Part shown: piece after piece, positions 8,699-17,778 of the stretch
Layout: each line of letters opens with the position of its first letter
How positions within the stretch are numbered: the stretch's first letter is position 1
Assembly (NCBI GenBank): GCA_964291335.2
Contig: OZ219748.1
Location: 434,001 to 498,000, forward strand
Length of the DNA stretch: 64,000 bases
Direction of reading: 5' to 3'
DNA from: G964291335 sp964291335
Lineage (GTDB): Bacteria; Chloroflexota; Dehalococcoidia; Lucifugimonadales; UBA3495
Program-made: the position numbers and the translations under genes
Notes under the pieces: model-generated
What the model saw: the letters and a program-made list of their open reading frames with translations, nothing else
What the model was told of the DNA's origin: nothing
Databases searched by the model: none

Positions 8699-9427
8699 AT
8701 GTGCGGCCGGTACAGCCTGATAGCAGAACAATCTGCGTTGGCCCGGCGCTTCGATTTTGCCGGCGGCGACTGGACCTTGCCGCCCCGCTACAATCTGGCG
8801 CCGGCCCAGCAAGCGCTGACCGTGCTTCGGAACCAGGCAAGGGAAACCCCGGATGGCCCCGATAACCGGGCGGTCCCGATGCGTTGGGGGCTGATTCCGT
8901 CCTGGGCCAAAGATATGGCGGTTGGCAGCCGGATGATTAACGTACGGGCGGAAACCATAGCGGAGAAAGCCGGCTTCCGGCAATCCCTGGAACGGCGGCG
9001 CTGTCTGGTAGCGGCCGACGGGTTCTACGAGTGGGAAAAGGTCGGCAGGGAGCGGCTCCCCTTTTACATCAGCCTGACTTCCGGGGAACCCTTTGCCATG
9101 GCTGGAATCTGGGATAGCTGGCGCACCAATCAGGGAAAGGCTATCCTTTCCTGCGCCATCATTACCACGCAGGCCAACCCGCTGCTGGCGCCAATCCACC
9201 AGCGAATGCCGGCGATACTGCCCAGGGAACTGGAAGATGCCTGGCTGGACCCGGCGGTTACCGACAAGGGTCTGCTAACTGCCATGCTGACGGCTTATCC
9301 TGCCGAAGAAATGGAATACCGCCGGGTTTCTACGCTGGTCAACTCGCCGGCCAACGATGGCCCCGAATGCCTCGCTCCTGCCGGCGAGTTGCTCTTGTTT
9401 GGCAGCCCGTCCCGCAGCCTCTGCTGA
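8699..9427 (+). CDS. yedK: SRAP-domain abasic-site protein (YedK/HMCES)
   Basis: Protects single-stranded DNA abasic sites by forming a thiazolidine crosslink through its N-terminal cysteine. The protein begins MCGRYS, so Cys2 becomes N-terminal after methionine removal as the chemistry requires. The other conserved blocks follow in order: PRYNLAPAQ, MRWGLIPSWAKD, INVRAETI, RRCLVAADGFYEWEK and IHQRMPAIL. The 242-aa length is typical. It follows the RraA/CMD pair on the same strand, with no obvious functional link. Confidence in the family is high. Confidence 0.95.
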   Translation: MCGRYSLIAEQSALARRFDFAGGDWTLPPRYNLAPAQQALTVLRNQARETPDGPDNRAVPMRWGLIPSWAKDMAVGSRMINVRAETIAEKAGFRQSLERRRCLVAADGFYEWEKVGRERLPFYISLTSGEPFAMAGIWDSWRTNQGKAILSCAIITTQANPLLAPIHQRMPAILPRELEDAWLDPAVTDKGLLTAMLTAYPAEEMEYRRVSTLVNSPANDGPECLAPAGELLLFGSPSRSLC

Positions 9428-9551
9428 ATTCGGCGCCGCAGACGGCCCACTTCCCGATGAGCCACTTGACTCTCCGGCTACCCTTATCAGGCCGAAAAAG
9501 GTATATTTGCTGCAATAAAAGCAGGTTTGCTGCTGCATGGGAGGCGCTGTT

Positions 9552-10601
9552 ATGGCTGATATTCTCGGTGTTGGCCTGACCCATTCCCCGTCGCTGATTA
9601 AGCCCGATGAGGAAAAGGACTTTTCCATCCACCGCAGTTTGCGCAACCCCAGGCTGCCGCCGGAGTTGAAGCTTCCTGCCAATTGGCCCGAACCGATGCG
9701 CATCGAATACGGTGAAGATGAAGGTCTGGCAGCGGCCAGAAAGGCGCGGGAAAGGCTGGTGAACGGCTTTCGGCGATTGCGGGAAGAGATTGATTCCTTT
9801 CGGCCCGATTTCGTTCTCATCTGGGGCGATGACCAGTACGAGAATTTCAGGGAGGATATTATCCCCCCTTTCTGCGTGCTGGCCTATGACCGGATGGAAT
9901 GCCAGCCTTTTATGCTGAAGGACGGCAAGGCGCGCAGCAATGTATGGAACGAGCCAGCCGACGCTGCCTTCCGGTACGCGGGCAATCGCACGGCGGCCCG
10001 CGCCCTGGTGCGCAGCCTGCTGGAACAAGGCATTGATCTGTCTTATGCCTACCAGCCCCGGCACGAGCAGGGCGGCCTCGGCCATGCAATTCTCAACACC
10101 CTGCTTTACCTGGATTATGACCGCAAGGGTTTTGACTATCCGGTAGTGCCCTTCCTGGTTAACTGTTACGGTAGCCGGGTGGTGCGCAACCGGGGTGGAG
10201 CAGTGCAGTATGAAGCGGAGTTTGACCCGCCCGGGCCGTCGCCCCGGCGTTGCCTGGAAGTGGGCGCCGCCGTAGCCAGGGCGCTTAAGGAAAGCCCTTA
10301 CCGGGTCGCTCTGATTGCATCCTCCAGCTGGTCTCACGCTTCCCTGACCGACAAAAATTACTGCCTGCACCCCGATGTACCTTCCGACCGGGCCCGGTTG
10401 GAAGAACTGCGGGCTGGAGACTATGCCGCCTGGGGCCGCCTTTCTACCGGGCAGATTGAGGATGCCGGTCAGCAGGAACTGCTTAACTGGATGTGCATCG
10501 CCGGCGCCATGCAGGAGTTGGAATACAAGCCGGAGATTATCGATTACGTGGAGACCTATATCTTCAATTCCAACAAGTGCATAGCCGTCTTCAAACCGTA
10601 A
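9552..10601 (+). CDS. Class III extradiol dioxygenase-like protein (LigB superfamily)
   Basis: Related to the catalytic subunits of protocatechuate 4,5-dioxygenase, Fe(II) enzymes that open catecholic rings. The 349-aa product has the N-terminal GVGLTHSPSL with the expected metal histidine, an IWGDDQYENF block, HEQGGLGHAI and, near the end of the core, ASSSWSHA. The start at 9552 is chosen because GGGAGG sits 7-8 bases upstream; the frame opens slightly earlier at 9537. Substrate is unknown, and no LigA-type small subunit is adjacent. Other aromatic-catabolism-like genes (HpaB-like, HpaI-like) occur elsewhere in the window. Confidence 0.82.
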   Translation: MADILGVGLTHSPSLIKPDEEKDFSIHRSLRNPRLPPELKLPANWPEPMRIEYGEDEGLAAARKARERLVNGFRRLREEIDSFRPDFVLIWGDDQYENFREDIIPPFCVLAYDRMECQPFMLKDGKARSNVWNEPADAAFRYAGNRTAARALVRSLLEQGIDLSYAYQPRHEQGGLGHAILNTLLYLDYDRKGFDYPVVPFLVNCYGSRVVRNRGGAVQYEAEFDPPGPSPRRCLEVGAAVARALKESPYRVALIASSSWSHASLTDKNYCLHPDVPSDRARLEELRAGDYAAWGRLSTGQIEDAGQQELLNWMCIAGAMQELEYKPEIIDYVETYIFNSNKCIAVFKP

Positions 10602-10616
10602 CGGCACTGCCATCAG

Positions 10617-10670
10617 GCCCGGCAAACCGGGGTGGGCTTGAAACCCGCCCCGACGCTTTACCGGGCTTTT
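10617..10670. terminator. Long hairpin between convergent genes
   Basis: Outer arms GCCCGGCAAA and TTTACCGGGC (one mismatch) enclose an inner stem CGGGGTGGG / CCCGCCCCG (one G-T pair). TTTT follows on the plus strand. It lies between the dioxygenase-like gene (plus) and the RidA gene (minus) and probably terminates at least the former. Confidence 0.7.
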
Positions 10671-10737
10671 GCTCCCTGCGCTGCTTCAGCCCTCGAACAC
10701 GGAAGTAATCGGTTTTCAGTTCCCGTCTGCCCTTGGG

Positions 10738-11166
10738 CTAATCGACCACTGCTATGGCTGCCAGCTCTACTTTCAGCCTGGGATGGGTAGCCAGTCGGGA
10801 AACTTCAATGGTAGCGGTGCCCGGTCGGTGGTCGCCAAAGTAGCTCCACCAAACCTCGTTCAGCCGGTCTTGCTCGTTGACATTCGTCATATATCGGGTA
10901 ACCTGCACCACGTCGCTGAAAGTGGCGCCGCAAGCGTCCAGAGAGGCTTTGATGTTCTCCAGGGCCAGCCGCGCCTGCTCAGCCACATCCTCCGGTATAT
11001 CATCAAATTCCGTCTCAATATGGGGGTGGCTATGGTAAATCCTGGCCGCCGTTACCCCGGCCAAAAACAGCAGAGAGCCGCCGGTTACCTTTACCGCCGG
11101 GGCGTAGGGCAGGTTAACCGAAAGGTCCCGATCGGCAGTGTGAATTACCTCAATCCGCTTGTCCAA
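10738..11166 (-). CDS. RidA/YjgF-family protein
   Basis: RidA relatives hydrolyse reactive enamine/imine intermediates released by PLP enzymes. The 142-aa product has the family layout: VTGGSLLFLAGVTA, then a helix with QARLALENIKASLDACGA near residues 84-101, VVQVTRYMTN, and a C-terminal VELAAIAVVD. The RidA-group catalytic arginine near the end is not in the canonical position (HPRLKVELAAIA), so this may be an Rid2-7-type member. The start is TTG at 11166 with AAGGAG seven bases upstream. It is convergent with the dioxygenase-like gene and divergent from the M24 gene. Confidence 0.87.
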   Translation of the reverse strand: MDKRIEVIHTADRDLSVNLPYAPAVKVTGGSLLFLAGVTAARIYHSHPHIETEFDDIPEDVAEQARLALENIKASLDACGATFSDVVQVTRYMTNVNEQDRLNEVWWSYFGDHRPGTATIEVSRLATHPRLKVELAAIAVVD

Positions 11167-11226
11167 GTCAACACTCCTTAACCGGTATTTCTGTCCTGCC
11201 AGTTTACCAGAAACACCAGCCGTTCA

Positions 11227-11255
11227 TTGACAGAATTGCCGCTGATAACTAAACT
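11227..11255 (+). promoter_or_regulatory. Promoter candidate for the M24 gene
   Basis: TTGACA at 11227-11232, a 17-base spacer and TAAACT at 11250-11255. It is correctly placed between the divergent RidA and M24 genes. Confidence 0.5.
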
Positions 11256-11327
11256 CCCGCTTGCCTGGCAAGCAGCCGAAGGCCTCCGAAAGCTCCACGA
11301 CAGCGTTTGGGGCAATTACTCAGCATT

Positions 11328-12662
11328 ATGAACGAGGTAGAGCGCGTGACACAGATAAAGAGCTTTGGCGTTATGGCCGTTGATTGGGAGGAAAGGGTAA
11401 ATTACGAACGTCTCCGCACCCAGCGGCTGAATCGCATTAAGGGGCTGCTCCGGGAATCGGACCTGGGGGCAATCCTCTCTTTCGACATGAATAACATCCG
11501 CTACCTGACGGCTACTATCATAGGCACCTGGGCGATGGACAAGCTGGTGCGCTTTTGCCTGCTGCCCCAGGATGATGAGCCGATTCTGTGGGATTTTGGC
11601 TCGGCGGCCCGCCACCACCAGTTGTATTGCCCCTGGCTGGGCGAGCGTTCCCGGGCCGGCATTTCAACCCTGCGGGGCGCCACACCGCCCGAAGCCGGCC
11701 TGGCCCGGGACGTAGCCAGGAAAATCCGCATTGAGCTGGAGCAGCGAGGGCTGCAAAACGAGCCGGTCGGCGTGGATGTGGTAGAGCCGGTAGTGCTTTT
11801 TGCCTTGCAGGAGGAAGGGGTTAACGTGGTGGACGGCCAGCAGTTGATGCTGGAAGCACGCCGCATCAAGACGCAAGACGAAATTACCTTGCTCAACACT
11901 GCCTGCGCTATGGTGGATGCCGCCTATGACGTGCTTTACCAGGAACTGCGCGCCGGCGTGCGGGAGAACGATGGCGTTGCTCTGGTGAACAAGGTGCTGT
12001 ACGAATTGGGGTCGGAGTACGTGGAGGGGGTCAACGCCATCGGCGGAGAACGAACCAGCCCGCATCCGCATCTGTTCGCCGACCGCATACTGCGTCCCGG
12101 CGACCAGGTGTATTTCGATATTCTGCACAGTTTCATGGGTTATCGGACTTGTTACTACCGCACTCTGGCCATCGGCAGCGCATCGCAGCCGCAGATTGAC
12201 GCTTACAAGAAGGCTCGGGAAATCCTGGACATTTCCATCGCTGCGGTCAAACCGGGCATAACCACGGCGGACATTGTCAAGCTGTGGCCCAAGGCCGAGG
12301 AGTTCGGTTTTGCCAACGAAGAAGCGGCTTTCGCCCTTCAGTACGGACATGGCGTCGGATTGAACATTTGGGAAGCGCCCATATTCAGCCGGTTGTTCTC
12401 TTTGGAACACCCACAGCCCATTGAAGAGGGCATGGTGTTCGCGCTGGAAACCTTCTGGCCGGCTTCCGATGGTTGGTCGGCAGCCCGTATCGAAGAGGAA
12501 GTGGTGGTAACCGCCGACGGCCCCCAGGTAATAACCCGCTTCCCGGCAGAGGAACTAATCGTCGCCGGGGTACAGTACTATTCGGCAACCGGCCCGCTGC
12601 CCGCCACTCGGGAAACCCAGTCCCACCGCAATCGGCCGGGGCTGCCAGCGGCCCACGCCTAG
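11328..12662 (+). CDS. M24-family protein (Xaa-Pro peptidase/creatinase-like) with altered metal site
   Basis: The fold is that of the M24 pita-bread metalloenzymes: a creatinase N-domain (ILSFDMNNIRYLT near residue 45), then the catalytic half with GERTSPHPH, VYFDILHSFMGYRTCYYRT, HGVGLNIWEAP and RIEEEVVVT. The first metal Asp is present (D264), but the second, 11 residues later in canonical enzymes, is Cys275. The later His and Glu ligands are kept. The real start is ambiguous: TTG 11307, ATG 11328, GTG 11346 (GAGGT eight bases upstream) and ATG 11373 are all in frame. Relatives include prolidases, creatinase and the DMSP lyase DddP; I cannot choose between them. Confidence 0.85.
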   Translation: MNEVERVTQIKSFGVMAVDWEERVNYERLRTQRLNRIKGLLRESDLGAILSFDMNNIRYLTATIIGTWAMDKLVRFCLLPQDDEPILWDFGSAARHHQLYCPWLGERSRAGISTLRGATPPEAGLARDVARKIRIELEQRGLQNEPVGVDVVEPVVLFALQEEGVNVVDGQQLMLEARRIKTQDEITLLNTACAMVDAAYDVLYQELRAGVRENDGVALVNKVLYELGSEYVEGVNAIGGERTSPHPHLFADRILRPGDQVYFDILHSFMGYRTCYYRTLAIGSASQPQIDAYKKAREILDISIAAVKPGITTADIVKLWPKAEEFGFANEEAAFALQYGHGVGLNIWEAPIFSRLFSLEHPQPIEEGMVFALETFWPASDGWSAARIEEEVVVTADGPQVITRFPAEELIVAGVQYYSATGPLPATRETQSHRNRPGLPAAHA

Positions 12663-12738
12663 CGGCCGGCAGCTGCCGCATTAGCGATAGGGCAAAGGGA
12701 ACTGCTCCGCGGTGGCCTCGGGAATGCGCAACGCCCGG

Positions 12739-13689
12739 TTACGAGCTTTCCGGTGGGTCGGACAGACCTTGAAGGATGTCTTCGAGGGTACGGTCCAGGG
12801 CCGGGTCCAGCTCTACCGGTTCGACGTAAGGCGTAACGTTATAGTCGGCCCGCACCTGTTCAATGATGCGTTTGGCCTCGGCGTTGTTTTCCGCAATACG
12901 GTCCAGGTTAGCCTGCAACTGACGGGATTCAGACTCGCCCAGGGAAAGCAGTTCGCTCAGGTCAATATCCAGTTTGAACATAGACTTCAGACGGCGCATT
13001 ATGTCGTAAAAGGAACGATGGTCCCGGAAGATACCCATCTGCTCGTTGTTGGATACCACAAAGGGGTACATGGGAGCCATGGCCCCCAGGCGAAACATCT
13101 GAACGTCGGGATATTCAAAGTGCGCCATGGATACCATGGCCATGCCGATAGTGGGGCCGCGGCGTCCTTCCGTGCCGCGACTGGACATTATCAGCCCGTG
13201 GCGCTCCAGTACCTCTTTCATCTGCGGGCGGCTGTAAACGCAGTTGATTCTTCGTTCCATTTCCGGCGGGGCCGGCCCGTTAACCCCCTCTACCGCTACG
13301 GTTTGCTCAACGCCCAACTCCTTTATTGCCTGAAAAAAACCGGCGCCATAAAGGTCGATACGCGCCCACGGCTCCTCGCCAAGAAAGATAATCAAGCCGT
13401 TGCCGCCGTCGTAAAAGTCGTTCTCCCGAACCATTGGGCTGGAGGGCAAGCCATCCAGGAAAGCAGCTGCCGGGCGAAAGGTATCGTGGGTGCCGGCGAC
13501 CTGAAAAGGGTAACACAAAGTGGAAATCTGCTCCCCCAGATGGCCGATTTTACGGGCGTCCAACTTTTCAATCAGATAACGGGGCAACCCGCTGGATATT
13601 CGTCCACCGTTAGACCACTGACGCCGCCAGCCGGCAATCATGTATTGAGCTTCAGGTTTCTCCTGGAGGACCAATAGTTCATCAGCCAT
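12739..13689 (-). CDS. PAC2-family protein
   Basis: Member of the PAC2 (proteasome assembly chaperone) superfamily, which in bacteria is mostly uncharacterised. The N-terminal region of the 316-aa product shows the typical IAGWRRQWSNGGRISSGLPR segment, which corresponds to the usual 'GW-D-G-A-A' start of PAC2 proteins. A Rossmann-like PAC2 core follows, then a long charged C-terminal tail (about residues 230-316) predicted helical. The ATG at 13689 has GGAGG eight bases upstream; the frame extends to 13728 without a good site. No proteasome genes are in the window. Function unknown. Confidence 0.75.
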   Translation of the reverse strand: MADELLVLQEKPEAQYMIAGWRRQWSNGGRISSGLPRYLIEKLDARKIGHLGEQISTLCYPFQVAGTHDTFRPAAAFLDGLPSSPMVRENDFYDGGNGLIIFLGEEPWARIDLYGAGFFQAIKELGVEQTVAVEGVNGPAPPEMERRINCVYSRPQMKEVLERHGLIMSSRGTEGRRGPTIGMAMVSMAHFEYPDVQMFRLGAMAPMYPFVVSNNEQMGIFRDHRSFYDIMRRLKSMFKLDIDLSELLSLGESESRQLQANLDRIAENNAEAKRIIEQVRADYNVTPYVEPVELDPALDRTLEDILQGLSDPPESS

Positions 13690-13884
13690 AACCTGTTCCT
13701 CCGCGGTTAAAGGTTCACTCCCCGGCATTAACCGGTTAATTCTACTACATTCAGCATATTATAGCAGGGCAGCAGATTCCGGGTAACCGGAGAGCAACAG
13801 AGGGGCAGATGATTGCCCTGGCAGGTTGCTGCCGACAGTGCCTGACGCCATTACCGGCGACGCCCCGACGGCCATGGGGGGTAG

Positions 13885-14817
13885 TCAGTCGTCGGCGGGG
13901 GCCGGTTCAGCTATGCGGTTATCCACCAGTTCCGCGCTGCAAGCAGCGTTATCGAGCAACCCCCACCGCACCATCCAGTGGTAAGTATCTTTCACTATTT
14001 CATCGGTATAGGGGGTATTGTAAGAGTAACGGATGCGGGGCAGGTGGAAGTCTTCCGGCGTAATGCCGCCATACCGGGCAGCTACCGAAGCGAACCTCGG
14101 TTCCTCAATCAGGTAGTGAAGGTAGCTGCGCTTGTTTTCGTTAATCAGGTCCACCGCTTTGACTATTGCCCGATTGATTGCGGCGAAGGTTGTTTCATCC
14201 ATATTGTCGCTGGCATTTTCCGCTCCCAGATAGTGGCCCTCACAAACGGCGCGGCAGCCCAGCTTTTCCGCCAGGGTAATCCAGGGCTCCATCAACGCTG
14301 CGGCATCCACTTCACCATTCAGCAACGCCTCGAAACGGTATTGCGGGGAACCATAATGCACCAGCTTCAGCTTTTCCTTAGGCAGGTAGCCAGACAGCAG
14401 ACGCAAGGCAACGTAATGGGAACCGGCGTGGAACTGCACCGCCACCGGTTTGTTGCCCAGTGTGCCTGGGTAATAGTGCCGTGAATCGCCGCGTACCAGA
14501 ATGGCCTGGGAGGCTACCGCAGAGCGCAGGGCGATAACCCTGGCGCCCTGTTTACTTTCATAGGCCCGACGGACCTGGCCCTCTTCTCAAGCGCGGTAAA
14601 TTGACACTTTGGCCGCTTCAAAAGCCACGTGTCCCAGAACCGGGTTAACTTCTTCCGGGTTTTCGGTGTGGGAGACTTGCCCACTGCTGACAGCGGTAAC
14701 AAACTCCATTTCGATGCCTTCGGCGGCGAACAAACCCTGATCTCTGGCCACCAACCAGGGCAGGCTGAAAATAGCGCCGTTGATTTCGCTTACAACCTTC
14801 TTCATCCCGGTCTGCAC
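13885..14817 (-). CDS. NMT1/SsuA-type substrate-binding protein with an in-frame UGA
   Basis: Periplasmic-binding-protein-like product of the NMT1/THI5 (nitrate/sulfonate/pyrimidine-precursor) family. The segments are INGAIFSLPWLVARDQGLF, AVQFHAGSHYVALRLLSGY, LLNGEVDAAALMEPWITLAE and a C-terminal YHWMVRWGLLD. The frame is continuous for 311 codons except for one TGA at codon 77 (14587-14589), between SIYRA and EEGQVRRAYES. I translated both sides and the family pattern continues without a shift. No lipobox or signal peptide is seen. Options are a recent nonsense mutation (pseudogene), UGA recoding or a sequencing error. The N-terminal ATG at about 14805 or 14817 lacks a clear ribosome site. 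No permease or ATPase genes are adjacent. Confidence 0.7.
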
Positions 14818-14887
14818 CCCCGGCTTCCAGATTGGGTAAAGCCGCTTTCAGTCTAGCAAAGCAGGGGCGGCAAGTCCAATCAATCCT

Positions 14888-14907
14888 GCCGGTCATGCAT
14901 GACCGGC
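14888..14907. promoter_or_regulatory. 20-bp perfect palindrome, operator candidate
   Basis: GCCGGTCATG followed by CATGACCGGC, an exact 20-bp palindrome. It lies in the divergent region between the UGA-containing binding-protein gene and the TPP enzyme gene. The position fits a dimeric repressor/activator site; no regulator gene is adjacent. Confidence 0.45.
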
Positions 14908-15081
14908 TCCAACCCTTCAGCGAGGTACGCAGCCGCCAAGAAGCTCTTCAGCTTGACGCTGAATGACTACCAAACTACAATCGCACTGCATTCACAACCA
15001 GGGCCCGCTTTTGCCAGACCTGGCATCGGAGCGAACCACGCCCGGCAGCGATGGGCCCGGCAGCGATGGAAGGAAGCAACT

Positions 15082-16680
15082 ATGCCGCAGATGACCGGAG
15101 GCCAGGCCCTGGCTAAATCCTTGCACCTGGAAGGAGTGCGGGTCATTTTCGGCCTGCCCGGCGTCCAGTTATACCACGCCCTGGACGGCCTTCAGGGAGA
15201 GCCGGGGATCCGGTTCATCACTACCCGCCATGAACAAGCTACAGCTTATATGGCTGATGGTTATGCCCGGGCCGGAGGCGGCATCGGCGCTGCCATGATG
15301 GTGCCGGGCCCGGGGTTGCAGAACGCTTCTGCCGGCATTGGCACTGCCTACGCTGCCTCATCTCCGGTTCTGGTAGTATCGGGGCAGATTGAACGCGACC
15401 TTATCGGCTCCGACCGGGGCATTTTGCACGAGGTAAACGACCAGCTGGATACCATCCGCCCGGTAACCAAGTGGGCCAAACGCATTCTGGAGCCGGCGGA
15501 AATACCGGACGCGGTTCACGAAGCCTTTTACCACCTGAAAACCGGCCGACCGCGCCCGGTAGAAATCGAAATCCCGCCTGAAACCCTGGCTGAAGTCGCC
15601 GATGTGGAGTTGCGCGAGCCTGAGGAATATCCGCATCCGGCGGCTGATGCTGCCAGGGTACAGACCGGGGCCCAAATCCTCTTCGAGTCGGCCAACCCGC
15701 TAATCTGGGCCGGCGGCGGTGTAATCTCCGCCGGCGCGCATGAAGCCCTGCAAAAGGTGGCCGAATACTTGCAAGCGGCAGTGATAACCACCCCCGAGGG
15801 CAAAGGCGCCATCTCTGAGCGGCACCCGCTGGCTCTGGGCGCCCACTGGCTGCGTAATGACCCGGTGGCCAAAGAGGAACCCGGCTTTGATACGATTCTG
15901 GCCGTGGGTACACGCATGGCCAACCCGGCCTGGCTGAACGGCCAGCGCATTGTCCAGATTGACATTGACCCGGCAGAACCGGGGCGCAACTATAACAACA
16001 CCTTTGGCATTGTCGGCGATGCCCGCCGGACTCTCGAATCTCTTTACCATTGTCTAGGCGCGTTGGGCGAACCCAGGCCCGGCAAAGCGGTTGAAGTGGC
16101 TGCCTTGAGGCAGCGGCGAGCAGAAACGGCCATCCGCGTAGAACCTCAGGAGTCTCTAACCGCAGCCATCCGCGAAGCCATGCCGGAGGATGGAATCCTG
16201 GTTTCGGGAATGACTCAAATCGGGTACTATTGCCGGTCTTTCTATCCGGTTTACCAACCCCGCACCTTTCTTACTTCCTCTTACTCCGGCAACCTGGGTT
16301 ACGCCTTCCCGGTGGCCCTGGGGGCCAAGGTGGCCCAGCCCGGCAAGGCGGTGGTGGCTGTATCGGGAGATGGCGGTTTCCTCTTTAATTCCCAGGAACT
16401 GGCCACGGCAGTTCAATATGGTATCAACGTGGTTACAATCGTGTTCAACGACAACGCCTACGGCAACGTACTGCGGGATCAGGTCAACCGCTTCGAGGGC
16501 CGGGTGTATGGGGCAGCCCTGCACAACCCCGATTTCGTGAAGCTGGCTGAAGCCTACGGTGTCCGGGGCGTGCGCGTAGCGCCGGAAAGGTTGGGCGCCG
16601 CGTTAAAAGAGGCCCTGACCACCGAGGCTCCTGCCTTGCTCGAAGTTCCGGTATCGGCCATGCCCACACCCTTTGAGTGA
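15082..16680 (+). CDS. Thiamine-diphosphate-dependent enzyme, acetolactate-synthase-like
   Basis: A 532-aa member of the ThDP decarboxylase/ALS family. The N-terminal pyrimidine-binding domain carries the activating Glu in RHEQATAYMADGYAR. The middle domain has the DHS-like fold, and the C-terminal domain has the ThDP-Mg motif GDGGFLFNSQEL ending in NDNAYGN. No catalytic small subunit (ilvN) is adjacent, so a catabolic decarboxylase, oxalyl-CoA-like or ALS-like lyase role is as likely as valine synthesis. GGAAGGA is placed correctly before the ATG at 15082. The open frame back to 14899 is unlikely coding. A second ThDP enzyme lies at 53697. Confidence 0.86.
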   Translation: MPQMTGGQALAKSLHLEGVRVIFGLPGVQLYHALDGLQGEPGIRFITTRHEQATAYMADGYARAGGGIGAAMMVPGPGLQNASAGIGTAYAASSPVLVVSGQIERDLIGSDRGILHEVNDQLDTIRPVTKWAKRILEPAEIPDAVHEAFYHLKTGRPRPVEIEIPPETLAEVADVELREPEEYPHPAADAARVQTGAQILFESANPLIWAGGGVISAGAHEALQKVAEYLQAAVITTPEGKGAISERHPLALGAHWLRNDPVAKEEPGFDTILAVGTRMANPAWLNGQRIVQIDIDPAEPGRNYNNTFGIVGDARRTLESLYHCLGALGEPRPGKAVEVAALRQRRAETAIRVEPQESLTAAIREAMPEDGILVSGMTQIGYYCRSFYPVYQPRTFLTSSYSGNLGYAFPVALGAKVAQPGKAVVAVSGDGGFLFNSQELATAVQYGINVVTIVFNDNAYGNVLRDQVNRFEGRVYGAALHNPDFVKLAEAYGVRGVRVAPERLGAALKEALTTEAPALLEVPVSAMPTPFE

Positions 16681-16722
16681 AACCTGGTGGGCTAACCTCG
16701 GTTCATTCCGCGGAGGAACTGA

Positions 16723-17778
16723 ATGGCGGTGTCTTCCACCGTTCGTTTCGGCATTTTTGACTGGCTCGACCACAACGGGGCCAGGCCGGCCGACCTTTAT
16801 GAGCAACGGCTGAAGTACCTGGAATATGCCGATGCCGCCGGCTTTTATTGTTACCACCTGGCGGAACACCAGGGAACGCCCCTGGGCATGGCGCCCTCGC
16901 CCGGCCTGTTTCTCTCTGCTCTGGCCCAACGGACCAGAAACCTGCGCTTTGGCCCCCTGGTTTATCCCTTGCCCTTCTACAACCCTCTGCGGCTGCTGGA
17001 GGAGATTTGCATGCTGGACCAGCTTAGCCAGGGAAGGCTGGAATTGGGTGTGGGACGGGGCATCTCGGCTTATGAACTGGACTTCTTTGACATCAGCGTT
17101 GAGCAGTCCCGCTCCATGTTTCAGGAAGCGTTGGATATACTGGTTATGGGCCTGCGCGACGGGCGGGTCTCCTGGCAAGGGGAACACTACACCTTTAACA
17201 ACGTAACCCTGCCCCTTCGTTCCTGGCAGCAACCTTACCCCCCCTTATGGTATCCGACCGCCAACCCGGACTCAATTCGCTGGATTGCCCGGGAAGGCAT
17301 CAGCACCGTTACCCACTACCCGCCCATGGCGACAATGCGGGAACACATTGAACTGTACCGAACCGTATGGGCCGATAACAAGGAGCGCCCAGACCGTCTG
17401 AACGCCCATGAACCGGAACCGAAGTGCGGCATTACCCGGCATATTTACCTGGCGGAAACCGATCGGCAGGCCCGGGATGAGGCTGAAGCCGGCTTTGCCG
17501 ACTTCATCGGCAACTTCAACCATTTGCGTGTTCTGAACGGCGATGCTTCGGGGCGCACGGCCTACCTGGCCGACTTTGCCGGCCGGCTGGCCGATGGTCT
17601 GCACATCGTAGGCTCGCCGGCAACGGTAACCGAAACGCTGAAACAGCACCTGGAAATTACCGGGGCCAACTACTTTGTCGGTTCCTTCTTTTTTGGCTCC
17701 TTGACCGAGAAGCAAACCCTCAACTCCCTGCGTCTCTTCGCTGAAAAGGTGATGCCGTCTTTCCGGCAGCCCCCATGA
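16723..17778 (+). CDS. Luciferase-like flavin-dependent monooxygenase
   Basis: TIM-barrel enzyme of the bacterial luciferase superfamily (FMNH2- or F420-dependent). Visible blocks are RFGIFDWLDH at the N-terminus, AEHQGTPLGMAPSP with the conserved EH near residue 48, TRNLRFGPLVYPLP, then LEEICMLDQLSQGRLELGVGRG near 93-114, the most diagnostic segment. The length of 351 aa is typical. GGAGG precedes the ATG. Its stop overlaps the start of the uracil-DNA glycosylase gene (ATGA), so translation is coupled. Substrate unknown; the family oxidises many organic compounds. Confidence 0.88.
   Translation: MAVSSTVRFGIFDWLDHNGARPADLYEQRLKYLEYADAAGFYCYHLAEHQGTPLGMAPSPGLFLSALAQRTRNLRFGPLVYPLPFYNPLRLLEEICMLDQLSQGRLELGVGRGISAYELDFFDISVEQSRSMFQEALDILVMGLRDGRVSWQGEHYTFNNVTLPLRSWQQPYPPLWYPTANPDSIRWIAREGISTVTHYPPMATMREHIELYRTVWADNKERPDRLNAHEPEPKCGITRHIYLAETDRQARDEAEAGFADFIGNFNHLRVLNGDASGRTAYLADFAGRLADGLHIVGSPATVTETLKQHLEITGANYFVGSFFFGSLTEKQTLNSLRLFAEKVMPSFRQPP

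Noticed and set aside
14899..15081. N-terminal extension of the first ThDP enzyme
   Set aside because: Family members start at the MTGGQALAKSL-type block; the extension has no coding character and contains the palindrome flank.
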